Assembly (NCBI GenBank): GCA_008933995.1
Contig: WARS01000033.1
Coordinates: 2,725,813-2,789,812 of the forward strand
Length of the DNA: 64,000 nt
DNA from: Datnioides undecimradiatus
Lineage: Eukaryota; Chordata; Actinopteri; Lobotiformes; Datnioididae
Direction of reading: 5' to 3'
Below are positions 1-19,770 of the stretch, piece after piece. The stretch's first letter is position 1, and every line of letters begins with the position of its first letter. Position numbers and translations under genes: made by a program. The notes beneath the pieces are model-generated. The model was not told where the DNA came from. It did no database searches and worked only from the letters and a program-made list of their open reading frames with translations.

Positions 1-240
1 TTGCTAACCTTAACCAATGTGGTTTCTGTGCTATGGTGTATTCTAAATCCTGACTGAAAAGCTTCAAATAAACTGCTCCTCTGTAGGTGATCACATAACT
101 GATCTGCCACGGCCTTTTCAAGGATTTTAGAAATAAAGGGGAGGTTGGATATTGGTCTGTAGTGTGCTAAAACACCTGGGTCAAGAGAAGGCTTTTTGAG
201 TAGAGGTTTAATGACAGCAACCTTAAAAACCTGTCTGAAG
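1..240 (-). mobile_element. LINE reverse transcriptase fragment (Rex1/L2/CR1-type), runs off the left edge
   Basis: The minus strand reads open from about 240 to the window edge and gives a typical non-LTR reverse transcriptase stretch: a 'KPLLKKPSLDPGVLAHYRPI' block followed by SNLPFISKILEK and FQSGFRIHHSTET. This is the finger/palm part of RT in teleost Rex1/L2-type LINEs. No stop interrupts the visible part, but it is cut by the window edge, so integrity cannot be judged. It lies downstream of the serinc1 3' end in the same orientation. Family assignment beyond non-LTR retrotransposon is inference. Confidence 0.8.
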
Positions 241-1059
241 ATTTTAATTTAACACACCAAAGCCCTTTCAGTGAGGATGATGGCCCTTCTTACATTTTCA
301 GTAACAGCTCCATTAACCAGCTGTGTGTGCACAATACAGCTTCATAGAGCATCCAGCTATGTCCCCATCAGTTCACACAAGTCACACCTTACTTTAATGC
401 TTTAAACCCACAAACAAGCAATCATTCATCTCCATGTGTTACTTTAAAACTGTGCAACAGGAATCAATGTAACAATCAGCAAACTATGTATACACAATAC
501 ATAGCTGTAAACATTTTCAAAACTTTTTCAATAAATTATACCTATGGGTTGCTGCAGTCCATCCATTCATCTGACAAATTACTTAAAGTCAGCCATCTTT
601 TATCCTGGATAGCAACAAAACTTACACGTGAGGCTCTGCGGTCAAAGTTGTCTGTAGGTAATGTTGCAACAACTATCAAATGAGTTTTTTCTCTTTCTTT
701 CTTCTGTCCTTGAGCTGCTGCAACATGTACATTTCCCCACAATCTAAATAAACATTTCCACATTTACTACTCCTAAATGTGGACAAAGAACTCAAATCCA
801 CATCTTGAACCAACCTAATGAAATGACTGGTACTAAAGCTGATACAGCCCTACTTTCTTTCCCTTTGAATTTAAACAGTTTGACTGCGATATGTTTGATT
901 ATGATATCCAAAGCTAAGATGGCTTGAGTCTTGTTAACTACCAGGTTTGTAGTACATTCACTGGTCTATCTGTCAGAAAATAGCACTATGAAACTGTAGG
1001 CATCTGTTATAGCTCATAGTTCAGTAACACAGAAGCAAAATATGAAAGAAGACTTTTTT

Positions 1060-1972
1060 TCATCAGTTTTATTAAACGAGTCACAATATACTTAACATAT
1101 CAAGAGGAAAACCATATTAGAATAAAAGCACAGGTGAGACAATCAAAACAATGCACTGCACAATGTCTGCTGAGAGACTACATGATAATGCTAACACTAC
1201 CAAATAACTCTATTTCAATTTTAAGGTTGAAGGAAAAATGTGCTCAGGTGTGTGCACAGTGCAGAGAATAAACTGGTAAATCTTTAAGACATGATAGCAC
1301 TTAACTATAATGCCACATGCACAATGCTACACAGCACTGCTCATGCCTGGATAATGTCAATGGTTAGTGAACAATACTGAATTACTCTAATCTGTCAATA
1401 CCACAGCTGAAATCCTGTATATACACAACTCAAACTGATTTGACAACAGAAAAATCAAAGCAGTTTCTGTCTTATTTTACATGTAACAGCATTTCCATAT
1501 TCAATTGCTGCCCACAGAGGGCGCCTATGAAAGCCATCTTCATTCTCATACAGGCTTTAGATGCAGCTACTGTTAATGTCACATCAAGTACAAAGGAAAA
1601 GCATGCAGCTCTGTCTTTAGACATAAAACCAAATCTGTTAGGAATACACAGGATATTTACACTAACAACAGCACAGGAAACCACTACAACAGGCTGCTGA
1701 AGATTCACAATGACATTACAGCAGAGAGGCAAGAGACTGGGCTGCATTCAGAGCAGGAACAGGACAAGTTTTAAGCCTTGTATACAGGGCCTTATACAGC
1801 AAAGCCATAGTCACCAAACAACACAGTCCTGAAAAAATTTGGCTAATCTGAGTGCATCCCTGGCCTCTCTAGAAGTACCTGATGCTGGAATATCTACCTA
1901 CATGTTTTTAAATTATCTGAAACAAAACACAGGTGAGGCAGAGCAATAATAAGCTGTGGGACAGATTATGTT
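1060..1972 (-). other. serinc1: Probable serinc1 3' UTR with a poly(A) signal
   Basis: Non-repetitive sequence follows the serinc1 stop codon. The first good AATAAA on the minus strand is TTTATT at 1068-1073, which would give a 3' UTR of about 0.9 kb. The extent is inferred; no transcript evidence is available here. Confidence 0.4.
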
Positions 1973-10278
<8,306 letters not shown>

Positions 10279-10460
10279 AATCGCTTCTTGATCGTCCTCT
10301 TCTGGAATAACGTAAGGTCTGTCGCTGATGGCTCCCCAGAAAATGGATGATGCGTTATGCTACCCTGACTTCTTCTAATACATTGTCCAGTAGTTCAGGT
10401 GCAGATACGCGTTTTGCTGCCCTCTATAGGACTGCTGCCACACTATTTTCTTCTTTGTTT
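10279..10460 (-). promoter_or_regulatory. serinc1: serinc1 5' UTR / promoter region
   Basis: Sequence immediately upstream of the start codon has several CpG sites, unlike the AT-rich flanks, and no TATA box in the expected place. Placement as promoter and 5' UTR rests on its position and base composition only. Confidence 0.45.
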
Positions 10461-10479
10461 TAGCGACACGAGACACTAC

Positions 10480-11580
10480 ACTGGCATGATTCTGCCCTCC
10501 ATACTGTTTTAGACTAATGGTATATATGACAGATATGAATATATTTCACGTGGTCCAATATTGTGCTGATACCAGTTTCCTCATTTTAGTCTTTGTTTAG
10601 TAAATAGTGAAACTTCTTACAGGTCTGTGAGCAGCTTCCTCCTTTGAAGTGAATAATAATTCTTAGATTGCATGAGAATGTGTCCTGCTGTTTTTGAGTC
10701 TCCACATTCACATTTGATATCTGGTTGTTTCCACTGAGAGCCGATCTGCTCCCAACCCTACACCATGTAAGCCTCAACCTTATGTTGGCAAAATTGCTTT
10801 TTTATTGTTCCACTGTTTTCTGTTATACAAAGTGAGACTCCCCTGTGTATTCTGACAGTTCATATGGTAGGAAAACGTCAATGTTATCCTATATCTGTAT
10901 CCCCTATAAGTTATATAAATTCTTATGATGCAATCATAATCCTTTTGGGAAGGACTCAAGGACCCTGATTCCTCATTTCCCTCTACATTTCAAAACCTAC
11001 CACACTCCCTGGTTTGAATAAATCTCTGTCATATGACGGTTCTTAACATCCTATTTTCCCTGATGTCTTTTTATTGTTTTATTCCAGGTGCTTGTATCAA
11101 CTTTAGGTTCTGTGATTATATATGTTGGTACAGCTGACTAACAGACTGGAGGGAATATGAGTATATTTATAGTACTTAAAACAATTGTCTCTCTGACATG
11201 CTTTACTTTATTTCTAAAGTTTGGTTTGACCTTTGTCACTCTTCCCAGGAATTTCCAATGATCTTTGGCCATTTTGTTCAAAATGTTTCACCCCATCCTT
11301 TTATTTTCATCAAGTATTTCAATTCAAATCTATATTGTCTAATTCCATCATCATCCCTCCCACCTCCATAAAGACAGGAGGTTTTGTAAGTAGTCTCTAA
11401 GTAGTGCATGTACCACTGCACTCTACCACTGGTAGCGCTTCATCTCCTCTTATGTTGGAATAGTTTTGGACAAGACATTCTGGCATTTAATTGCCCCTTT
11501 AATACCTCTGGACATATAAGCAATAACCTCATCTCCCTCTGGGTGCATTGGGTCAAAACAGCAACATGGAGCTACAGCAG
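10480..11580. other. Intergenic, no feature seen
   Basis: AT-rich unique-looking sequence upstream of serinc1. Only short random open frames; no recognised repeat or gene. Confidence 0.5.
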
Positions 11581-11589
11581 ATATTAAAA

Positions 11590-11990
11590 GGTCTACACAG
11601 CTTTTAGTGCAGCTTTTTGAAATGTAAAGACAGCAATAACAAGACTGTACCTGTCACCCTTGTCCCATCATTGATATCATCTTATTAGAGACAAAAATCC
11701 AGAGGAAAAAACAAACAGTTGATTAGGGGCATTTTATACAACAAAAAAATACAACACCTTGATTGCATAAATCAGCACACCCCACACAACTTCCACCTTT
11801 TGTGGAAGCACCTTGCATTTTATGTTTTATGCACATTTATACTTGTGATTTTATCCCACTCTGCAATGAAAGTTCATTATTCCTCAAACTGCAAGAGGAT
11901 GTCCTGTGTACAGCAGGTTTTGTGCCAAAATATCCTGATATTCTATATTTATGGCACTTTGACTCAACTTTCACTCATTTAACTCCCTGA
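11590..11990 (+). mobile_element. Degenerate Tc1/mariner-type element fragment
   Basis: The order of short blocks here (a 'GAAATGTAAAGACAGCAATAA'-like segment, then TTAGAGACAAAAATCCAG, then a run of A) matches the fragment at 22040-22165 closely enough to be the same family, and the layout resembles the ends of teleost Tc1-like elements. No transposase reading frame survives. Confidence 0.45.
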
Positions 11991-12465
11991 CTTTGCTCTG
12001 GAGGGGTTGGCCTGTGGTGTTATTTCCTCAGCATAAATGGAAGTTGGAACTGTGATGTCAATATTACTATGTTCTTCTTCATCCATAGTCATGATACTCA
12101 GGAGGAAAGGTCCCCAGTCCAAGCTCTCTAGACATGATAAAAGGGCTGGGTTTTATATAACTTTCCTCTCACTTGTACTTTTGTCAGGTTCACTGATTTG
12201 GAGCATTCAACCCTGAGAAATAGGTGTATTCTCTTGTGCCAAAATTGCCGGTGTGTGGGTTGAAGTATAAAACAATAAGATGTTGGACATCATACTTCAC
12301 TGCCAGGTAATATTGATGAGCATGTTGATGTCTTTACAGAAAATGAGTCTGAGCATCAGCTGGAAGAAGTCTAATTTGCTATTGGCATATGTGGCCCATT
12401 TGTGGCAACAGTGACCACTCTTCAGTTACACAGCCTCAGTTTAAACAAGATAATAAGCCTTCCTG

Positions 12466-12915
12466 TGTCATGGTTTTGATTTGAGTTTGCTGTTTCCTGT
12501 TTTATTTTGAAGAGTTGTTTCCCTGGTGTGTTGTTGTCTACTTGTTTCCTTACCTTGATTAGCCCATTGATTTCACCTGTGTCTCATTTTGCTGCCCTCC
12601 CCTGTCTATTTAAGTTATGCCATTGCCTTTGTTCTGTCTTTGCATTGTTAAGTTAGACCTCATGTTCTACCATGTTTGTTTCCATGATTCCACGAGCCTA
12701 CTCACAGAGATCTTGGTTTTCTAGTTCTTGCCTTTTTTGGTTTTTGGAGTTATACTTCCACGCCTTGTTTTGGATTGACTACCTTGATTTTTGACCCTGC
12801 CTGCCTTGACCACGCGTAAGCCTAAGCCATTAAAATAAATGGTTAAAAGATCATCTGCATCCTTGTCCCTGCCTGCGTCTGGGTCCTGCTCTCACCCCAT
12901 AGCCAAGTCCTGACA
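12466..12915 (+). mobile_element. Solo-LTR-like insertion with 5 bp target duplication
   Basis: The element begins TGTCATGG and ends CCTGACA, and is flanked on both sides by TCCTG (12461-12465 and 12916-12920), a 5 bp target-site duplication. It is 450 bp, has no coding capacity, and carries a TATTTAAG box and an ATTAAAATAAA poly(A)-like signal in LTR order. TG...CA ends plus a 5 bp duplication favour a solo LTR over a DNA transposon. A second copy is at 21543-21996, and partial copies are at 17594, 23755 and 60640. Confidence 0.7.
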
Positions 12916-12920
12916 TCCTG

Positions 12921-14280
12921 TAGGAATTGGTTCATTGGTACATTTGAAATTCAACACCTATTGGGCTGGGTGTTCTGGCAAAGATGTTTTATTTTACTGT
13001 AGGTAATGTCACTATATGTAGATTGTTGACAACTCTAATGCACTCAATAAAACATAATAGAAAGCCACTGAAAAAAATCAGAATAATGAAAGTACTTTGT
13101 ATCTGATTCAGGCAAGATATTATATGCAATCATAATGTGAACAAAGAGCCAGCTGAAAACAAAGTGTATTCAGTTTTTCCTGTAAATCAGCTATGGCCAA
13201 ATATTAAATTTCAACAGTGTTTCAATAAGTCTAAAATGTCAGTAATGGACATATAATACATTAAGCCCCAACCAGTACATTACTGCGCTTATTGGGCATT
13301 AAGAACCAGACAAGGTTTTACCCTTTTATTCAACTGGATGGTGCAGATTATCATGAATATCTTGTGAAAGCACTAAGGCCATGTTATGTTAATACATCTG
13401 ACCATATATGGTTCACAGCAGTGTTTTCAGATTGTTTTGTAAGACTTGGCTGTCCACAGTGAGAAGGCAAAATAATAAGAAAATGACTGAATCGCTTCAT
13501 GTTGAAGTTTTGGATGCTAGCATACTCCCTGCCAGGATCATTGGTCATTTATTGGAACAACAGGCAATATTGTGCTTTGAAACAGGTTAGAGAACTTCTT
13601 CTGATTAGAGGGGAAGAGACTATTAAGACTTTATTGGCCTTGTAAGAGACAGAGGGATATACAAGGAATAATATGTAAATAAGTAATGGTAATAGTAAGT
13701 AATAAATTAATTTTTTTATTCCTTTTATTTTAATTTATTTATTGCTTTTTACCGTCACACTGTTGTCCAGCGTGTTGATGACATCACATATGACACACCG
13801 GGAAAAAAAAGCAAGGCAAACATGTCTACTGGCAATGGGAAAGGAGTCAGTCAAAGGTAATTTCAGAAATAGAATGGAGGGCTCCAGCTTCACAACTTTA
13901 TGGACAGTCTCAAGCTGCATGATCTGATGTGTAGTATCCATTGTTTAAAAGTTTGAGGGATTATGCATCTGTATATCTAACTATTTCTTTATTTTTTTCT
14001 CTTTCTCTTATCTCTCCTATCTGCAACTTTCTGCAAGAGCTGGAGTAAAGTGGGTGATTTTGTGTGTAAACCTGTCTTGTAAGACACAATACGTTCCCTG
14101 CCTTGTGCAACTCCCCATCCACTTAACCAGACACAAAATTAAGTCTTTAAATTTAATAATTAATATTTTTCATTTAGAGCCTTTTATCAGTTTATTTATT
14201 TTGTAAATTACAATTTCAGGATGGTCTAAATTATGTTTTAAAGCCCTCTTCACACAGTCAGTATGACAGCCCGAACCCTT
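12921..14280. other. Intergenic, no feature seen
   Basis: AT-rich sequence between the LTR-like insertion and the Ginger-like element. Short open frames only. Confidence 0.45.
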
Positions 14281-14284
14281 ACTC

Positions 14285-14745
14285 AACCCCAATAACCCCC
14301 AATAACGTAATAACGTCCAATGACATTATACCTGCCAATAACGTAATCGTTTTGGCAATTTTAAATGTAATAAAGTCAATAACGTAATAACATTTTGCCA
14401 ATAATATAAGAAGTTATCAAGTTATTGGCTGGTTATTATGTTATTGGCCTAGCATTTAAAAAAATCCATTGAAAATGTAATAACTGCAGTTGAAAATGTA
14501 CATAAATAGGACTGCATTTCTTGGAAATAAAAGGTTTTTTTTGCAGTTTTTGTACAGTTTGCTCATCACAAATAGGTATAGTGGATGGCATAGTCGTCAT
14601 ATTCATTCATCAAGGACATGTCCCATGTAGCTCTCAATCTCCTTAATTATGGTTGTAAGAGCCAATTTGAGAATTACTTGTTGTACAAAGTCTTTATTTA
14701 GAATATTGTTTATTTGCTTAAATATGTAAATTCATAATTTCATGT
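14285..14745 (+). repeat. Left terminal inverted repeat of the Ginger-like element
   Basis: Contains clustered AATAACGTAATAA motifs, then GGCCTAGCATTTAAAAAAAT, TCCATTGAAAATGTAATAAC and CATTCATCAAGGACATGTCC. Each recurs in reverse complement in 18752-19145. Confidence 0.8.
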
Positions 14746-14945
14746 ATGGAGGAATACTGTTTAATTCATTACTGTGAAGTATATTTGGTAGTTAGATCAC
14801 TTAGTGGAATGTGCTAGAATTCAGGAAGAGAATAGTGATCATGTGACCTACATGTGTTCGCTCAGTGTTAGATGAAACTGTAACAACTGGAGCCAATAAT
14901 GTCATAATATATGTATTTATTTTTTAAAATTTATGGATAGAAAGT

Positions 14946-14973
14946 GACACACACACACACACACACACACACC
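14946..14973. repeat. (CA)n microsatellite
   Basis: About 13 CA units inside the Ginger-like element. Confidence 0.9.
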
Positions 14974-15834
14974 TTCACACCCCCCTATACAGGATGGCTT
15001 AGAGGAGCAATTATGAGCTGTTTGGGTTTTATTTTCTGTGGGGAGACCATGTAGAAATGTTGCGCGCAAACAAGGAAATATTTTCTTTTGCAGCATCCAC
15101 ATTTGACAACTAGATGGCAATGGAGTAGCTAATTCATGTCAAGCTAGCAAAGTCATATGACTGAATAGACTGATTAGACTTTCCTTAGTTGTCTGCAAAC
15201 TTCCATACTTCAAACATGTTGAAAGGTAAATAATTCTGATTTACTACAGTTAAAATCATTAATTTTGTGAAATCCTTGTTCATACATTCTTATATAATTG
15301 AGAAACATTAAAGTTAACAGACAAATAGCTAGTCTAACCATAAAAAATTGCTAGCATGATACATACTTCAGTTGTATTGGTATAGATTTACAGTATATCT
15401 CAGTAGATATTGTTGCAGTTGCATTCTTTTGTATAAATACAAGTTGTTGTGTATTGTTGCACAGAAATATCTGCTATAATAAGACAGCTGAATGAACTGA
15501 GGTTTACATCAATGTAGGCTATGATTTTTTTTTCAGTATTATTCGAGGTGGCAGTGTAGGATAAGGAATTGAACGGTGTTAGCTAAACCTGATAGAAACA
15601 TGAAATGTAGGTCCCTAATGACAAAATAAAAGCTTTGTGAACAATGTGTACTAACCAACTGAGTTCATCAGCATTCTTTACTATGAAATATCAACTTTAA
15701 CAGTCCATTGGGCCTGCGTATTGTATACTTTATTTAAAACTCTCTTTTGTAAGTTTGCAGGTCATATTAGCATCTGTTCAGAGTTGAAAAGGAAATAACT
15801 TGGTCTTTAATACCACTGCAGGTATTTTACAGTC

Positions 15835-16780
15835 TTCATCCTCTCCTGCATCATTTTGGAATGCAGAGGACATGGACACGGACATGGACAAATGTCTGAT
15901 GAGACCTATGATGTCATACTCAAGGCACTGAAGGGAGAATTTAATGTTCCTGTAGCAGAGAGATCCAGGACCTGGCGCTCTGCACTTATTCAACTATAGC
16001 GGAATAGGCAGCATTACGCCCTCAGTGAGGATGGCCAGTCATTACATTTGATGGAAAATTGGTACCCAGAAAGTCAAGTAGCTCTGCAGTTGTAAATAAT
16101 GCTCTTGATGAAACAAAAGCCTCTGGTGTAAGAAAACTAAACATATAACTTAGGGAACAGTACTTGGTAATCAGCTGAGCAAGTGTGAAAGACACCTTGG
16201 ACAGATCAAGATGTTACCAGCCCCACAAGCCAACATTCCGGAACAAACTCATACCAAAAGCTATCACGGCCAAAGCAGTTCAAGATCAATACCAGGTAGA
16301 CCTTGTTGATATGGGTAAATGGAGGGTCAAGTATGGCCAAGTCACATATAGGTACATCCTGACTGAAAGGTAAACACAGTGCAATTACTAGATTCCGAGT
16401 GAGATTGCTAGACACCTTGAAGACATTTACAATGAACATGGTCCACCAAAAGTCATACAGCATGACCAAGGGAAGGAGTTCAAAGGTGCTTTAAAAAACT
16501 GATGGAGTCTTTTCAAGTAAAAATAATTCAGAGCTCCATACCATCCCCAGAGCCAGGCTAAAGTGGAGAGAAGCCACTTTGTCCTAAGGAAAAAAAAATA
16601 ATGTATGACTTAGTCCAACATCAAGAAGCAGGAGTGAACTGGATTAAGCATTTGCCAATTTATGGAAATAAAATGAATGAAGACCCAAAGGAAGTTTTCA
16701 GTTGGATATCTCTTTTTCAGATTTATTATGGAAGACAAAGTCATGCATTATGCAATCGCTTAACTTCTTCCTGAGAAGAT
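15835..16780 (+). pseudogene. Broken gypsy-type integrase (transposase) of the Ginger-like element
   Basis: Read through stops and frameshifts, the plus strand gives an rve-type integrase core. The three acidic catalytic positions are visible: Asp in DLVDM (16299-16313), Asp in HDQGKEF (16461-16481) and Glu in KVERSH (glutamate codon about 16566-16568), preceded by the expected 'HPQSQ'-like context. Downstream is a GVNWIKHLPIYGNKMN-like segment typical of these integrases. Multiple stops (for example after YRYILTER at about 16371 and after the HDQGKEF block) make it a pseudogene. No gag, protease or reverse transcriptase is found nearby. Confidence 0.75.
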
Positions 16781-16781
16781 C

Positions 16782-17490
16782 TTGAAGAACACTGTCTACC
16801 AGGCAACAAAACACTGCCCACCCAAAAGTAGAGGCTTTTGTTTGAGGATGAACAAAATAGGATCAGGAAAACGGCACAAAAAGCAACGCTGCATACGCCG
16901 ACAGACTCAATCTGGGAATTTTAAAGTCTCTATGTATGGGCTACATGATAATGCGATGGTCGGGGTCAAAGTTGGCCATCACAGAGTCTCACAGAAACAA
17001 TTGGTGATACCAGGTGTTGTTGTGGCAAAAAACCTCAAGTTGCACAAATACAAGTTTGAGTTTCAAATGTCAAATAGCCCCACTCCAACAAAAAAGGGGT
17101 TCTCAGTTTCCAATGTGACCAGTGTGACAAGTCTAGAAGAAAGGTAGCGTTCAAAGTCTCAGTCCAAATCAGTTCAACAAATGGACCTGCGAATACCTTA
17201 TTCACATCCTGTCAGACTGGAGGAATTTAAATCATTAAACCTGAACATTTGCTTTGCCCCAGTCCCTGATGGCAGCTGCCAATTTGCTGTTATTTCTGAT
17301 CAATTGGCCACTATTGAAATTTTCCATTCTGCAGAAACATTGCATGAAGAAATAGTGGCCAACCTAACATTTAATCCACATGGAGTGGATGGAGTATGTT
17401 GAGTAGACATGGGGGGAATATTTACAGTGGATGGCACAACATGGCACATACGGTCACCACCTAACTCTTCAGAAAGTATCCCAGATCTTT
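16782..17490 (+). pseudogene. OTU-protease-like region of the Ginger-like element
   Basis: Two open stretches (16782-17147 and 17181-17402) separated by a stop. The second contains FAPVPDGSCQFAVISDQL, with the D-G-x-C catalytic-cysteine motif of OTU deubiquitinases at 17268-17279, followed by a helix and 'LHEEIVANL', the usual OTU arrangement (LR-E-VV-YL). The catalytic histidine segment is not clear; the frame is lost near 17400 and an LTR-like fragment begins at 17594. The assignment rests on this motif and context and needs a profile search. Confidence 0.6.
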
Positions 17491-17593
17491 AATGTTCAGT
17501 TCCTTACTGTGTCGACTCTATAATATCACCATCTGGTGATTACCATGAAAGCCTGCTTCTTTTAGTACTTAGACATTTTGCTGAGGGACAGGG

Positions 17594-17950
17594 TGTCATG
17601 GTCAAGTAAAATCAGTCATGTTTAGTCTCGTTTAACGTCTGTGTTGTCTTGTGGTTCCTGTTTTATTTTGAAAACTAACTTCCCACTTGTTTCAGGTGGC
17701 TGGCCCTTCCTCTCATGTTTCCTCGCTGGTCTTGATTGTCTTCTCCGCCCTGATTGTCTTCACGTGTCCCTCTTGTGTATGGTGACAGCTAGCGTTACGT
17801 TCATGTCCATGCTCCCCCCTTGTCTTGTTAAGTATTGTGATCTTGTCTTTGGTTACTGATTCGCGCTTTCTGTTGTTACTTTGTTTGTACCATTATAAAC
17901 ATTCTCCTCGAAAGAGTGATTTATAGTTTTCAGGCCATTCAGGAGACAGA
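17594..17950 (+). mobile_element. Partial LTR-like fragment inside the Ginger-like element
   Basis: Begins TGTCATGGTC and continues with TTCCTGTTTTATTTTGAA, matching the 5' part of the 12466-12915 repeat. The 3' end of that repeat is not recognisable and no target duplication was found, so it is probably truncated. It separates the OTU-like and F-box-like parts. Confidence 0.5.
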
Positions 17951-17994
17951 GATGTATTGAGTGTCCCAACCTGCCCCTCTGTCTGACACTGAAC

Positions 17995-18444
17995 TTGGTA
18001 CTCTGTCTGATGCCGAACCTGCTTGTATGCCTGTTGCTAAACCTGCCTGATGATGAACCTGCCTTTCTGTCTCAGCCTGAACCTGCGTTTCTACCTAATG
18101 CTGATGTTCAGTCTATAGCTAACCCTTTGCTTGACATGGTTGAGGATTATGGAAATGAGCCTAGAGTGCAATACCTACCTTCAGAGATCTTATCAAGAAT
18201 TATTGAATTTTCTCTCAAGCAAGATATGTCAATGCTTGGGACATTCAATCAAGTCTCACTCTTATTCTGTGAACTGTCTGCACCATTCCATCCTAACCTA
18301 TATATAAGAGAAGCACTTGCAGAGGGCCTAGAACTGGACAAAGGAGATGACCGTTCCATTAGTATTAAGAAGCTCTGCAAGGCTGCTGGATGCAACAGTG
18401 GTCTAAGCTTACACATAAAACAGTTATTTGGCAAGGACAGCTGA
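17995..18444 (+). pseudogene. F-box-like C-terminal region of the Ginger-like element
   Basis: A 149-codon open frame. After a Pro/Glu-rich repeated segment (EPAFLSQPEPAFLP) it has YLPSEILSRIIEFSLKQDMS and then MLGTFNQVSLLFCELSAPF, the spacing of hydrophobic and LP-E-I positions expected of an F-box (LPxEIxxxI...L...D...L..V...). It then runs IKKLCKAAGCNSG to a stop. The N-terminal methionine is probably not a real start. F-box identity is an inference from the pattern. Confidence 0.45.
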
Positions 18445-18751
18445 TGGATGAAAGCCTGGATTCTTCTCACTAATGTAGCTTTTGGGCAGTACAAAGTTAA
18501 GGACATTTACTGGAAGAAGTAATGCCAATTTTATGTTCCATTTAGTTCAATTCTCTTTATTTTTTTACATTTGTAAATGAGTGTTCATGTTCTATGTTGT
18601 ATATTTGAGTTAAGTGCCATTATAGTGCCAGTCCAGTTATTTAAATACAGTTTTAAGTGAGGATTGTTTAAACATTTACCTTAAGAAATGTTTGAAAAAC
18701 GTTTTAATTATGTTGTGTTTTCAATGCAACATCCAAAAGAGACACTGACAT

Positions 18752-19145
18752 GAAATTATGAATTCACATATATAAGCAAATAAACAATATTCCAAATAAA
18801 GATTTTGTACAACAAATAATTCTCAAATTGGCTGGAGAGTGAGAACTACATGGGACATATCCTTGATGAATGAATATGACAACTATGACATTCACTATAC
18901 CTATTTTTGATGAGCAAACTGCACAAAAACCGCATAAAAAGCTTTTATTTCCAAGAAGTGCGGTCCTATTTATGTACTATTACATTATCGGCTGTAGTTA
19001 TTACATTTTCAATGGATTTTTTTAATGCTAGGCCAATAACTTAATAACCAGATAATAACTTAATAAATTATTGGACAAATGTTACTACGTTAGTGGCTCA
19101 AACATTTTATTACGTTATTGACTTCGTTATCAATTCAATAAACTG
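18752..19145 (-). repeat. Right terminal inverted repeat of the Ginger-like element
   Basis: Reverse complement of the left arm, block by block, including the ATTCATCAAGG and GGCCTAGCATT segments and the outer AATAACG motifs. Confidence 0.8.
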
Positions 19146-19677
19146 TGGAGAGAATGGCACTCCCCACTAGTCCCACTACAATGTAATTTTAAGTAACTCT
19201 TGTCTATGTATTACTAACCAAAATGTCATTGAATTTGAGAAGGTGAATTTGGGAACACTGTAGAAATGAAATGAATATAACTTTAGAATATAAATGTGAA
19301 TGAAGCACACACATTCTTGACAAATGTAAAAAGAAAGCAACAGATTAAATAAAATTACAATGCCAATGAAGTCATTGGCACAGGAAAGATCATTTTCAGT
19401 AACTGCTGTCTGCTCACATTCTTTGATCACAGTATACTCAACATTTTCACTCATTTTTCTGTCTGTTTTGTTACATTCCAGTCAGTCATTTTGGGTACAT
19501 ATTTGGGTACACAAATTTGTCTTAATTTGGTCACTAACCAAATGGAGTGGAGACTCCATTAGTGAAAACAGGTTTCAAAAAAGAAAACGTAGACCTATCA
19601 CCCAGCTGCCCTGCTAACTCTGGGCGGGACCTGGAGGCTGCAGCTGACTCACTGATCCACAAAGGTGACTGACTAAA

Positions 19678-19770
19678 TTCCTTCTCAGGTTAAGCATCAA
19701 TTCCTTCTCAGGTTAAGCATCAATTCCTTCTCAGGTTAAGCATAAATTCCTTCTCATCTTAAGCTACACG
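19678..19770. repeat. 23 bp tandem repeat (about 4 copies) overlapping the slc35f1 stop codon
   Basis: Unit TTCCTTCTCAGGTTAAGCAT plus CAA, three good copies and a fourth variant copy TTCCTTCTCATCTTAAGC that contains the slc35f1 stop (19759-19761). The array therefore appears to have grown out of the end of the gene into the 3' UTR. Confidence 0.85.

Larger units (their letters stand above)
14285..19145 (+). mobile_element. Decayed Ginger-like (gypsy-integrase-related) DNA transposon, ~4.9 kb
   Basis: Two long inverted arms bound this segment: about 14375-14745 on the left pairs with the reverse complement of about 18752-19123 on the right, over nearly 370 bp with a few small indels. Outside and within the arms are repeated AATAACGTAATAACG-type motifs. 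Between them, on the plus strand, lie a gypsy-type integrase core, an OTU-protease-like region and an F-box-like region, all broken by stops and frameshifts. Terminal inverted repeats plus a gypsy-like integrase without RT or gag is the hallmark of Ginger DNA transposons. Exact termini and target duplication were not determined; ends are approximate. The element is not functional as it stands. Confidence 0.7.

Noticed and set aside
16185..17150. Possible endogenous retrovirus from the gypsy-like integrase
   Set aside because: No gag, protease or reverse transcriptase nearby, and long inverted (not direct) repeats flank it, so a Ginger-type DNA transposon fits better.
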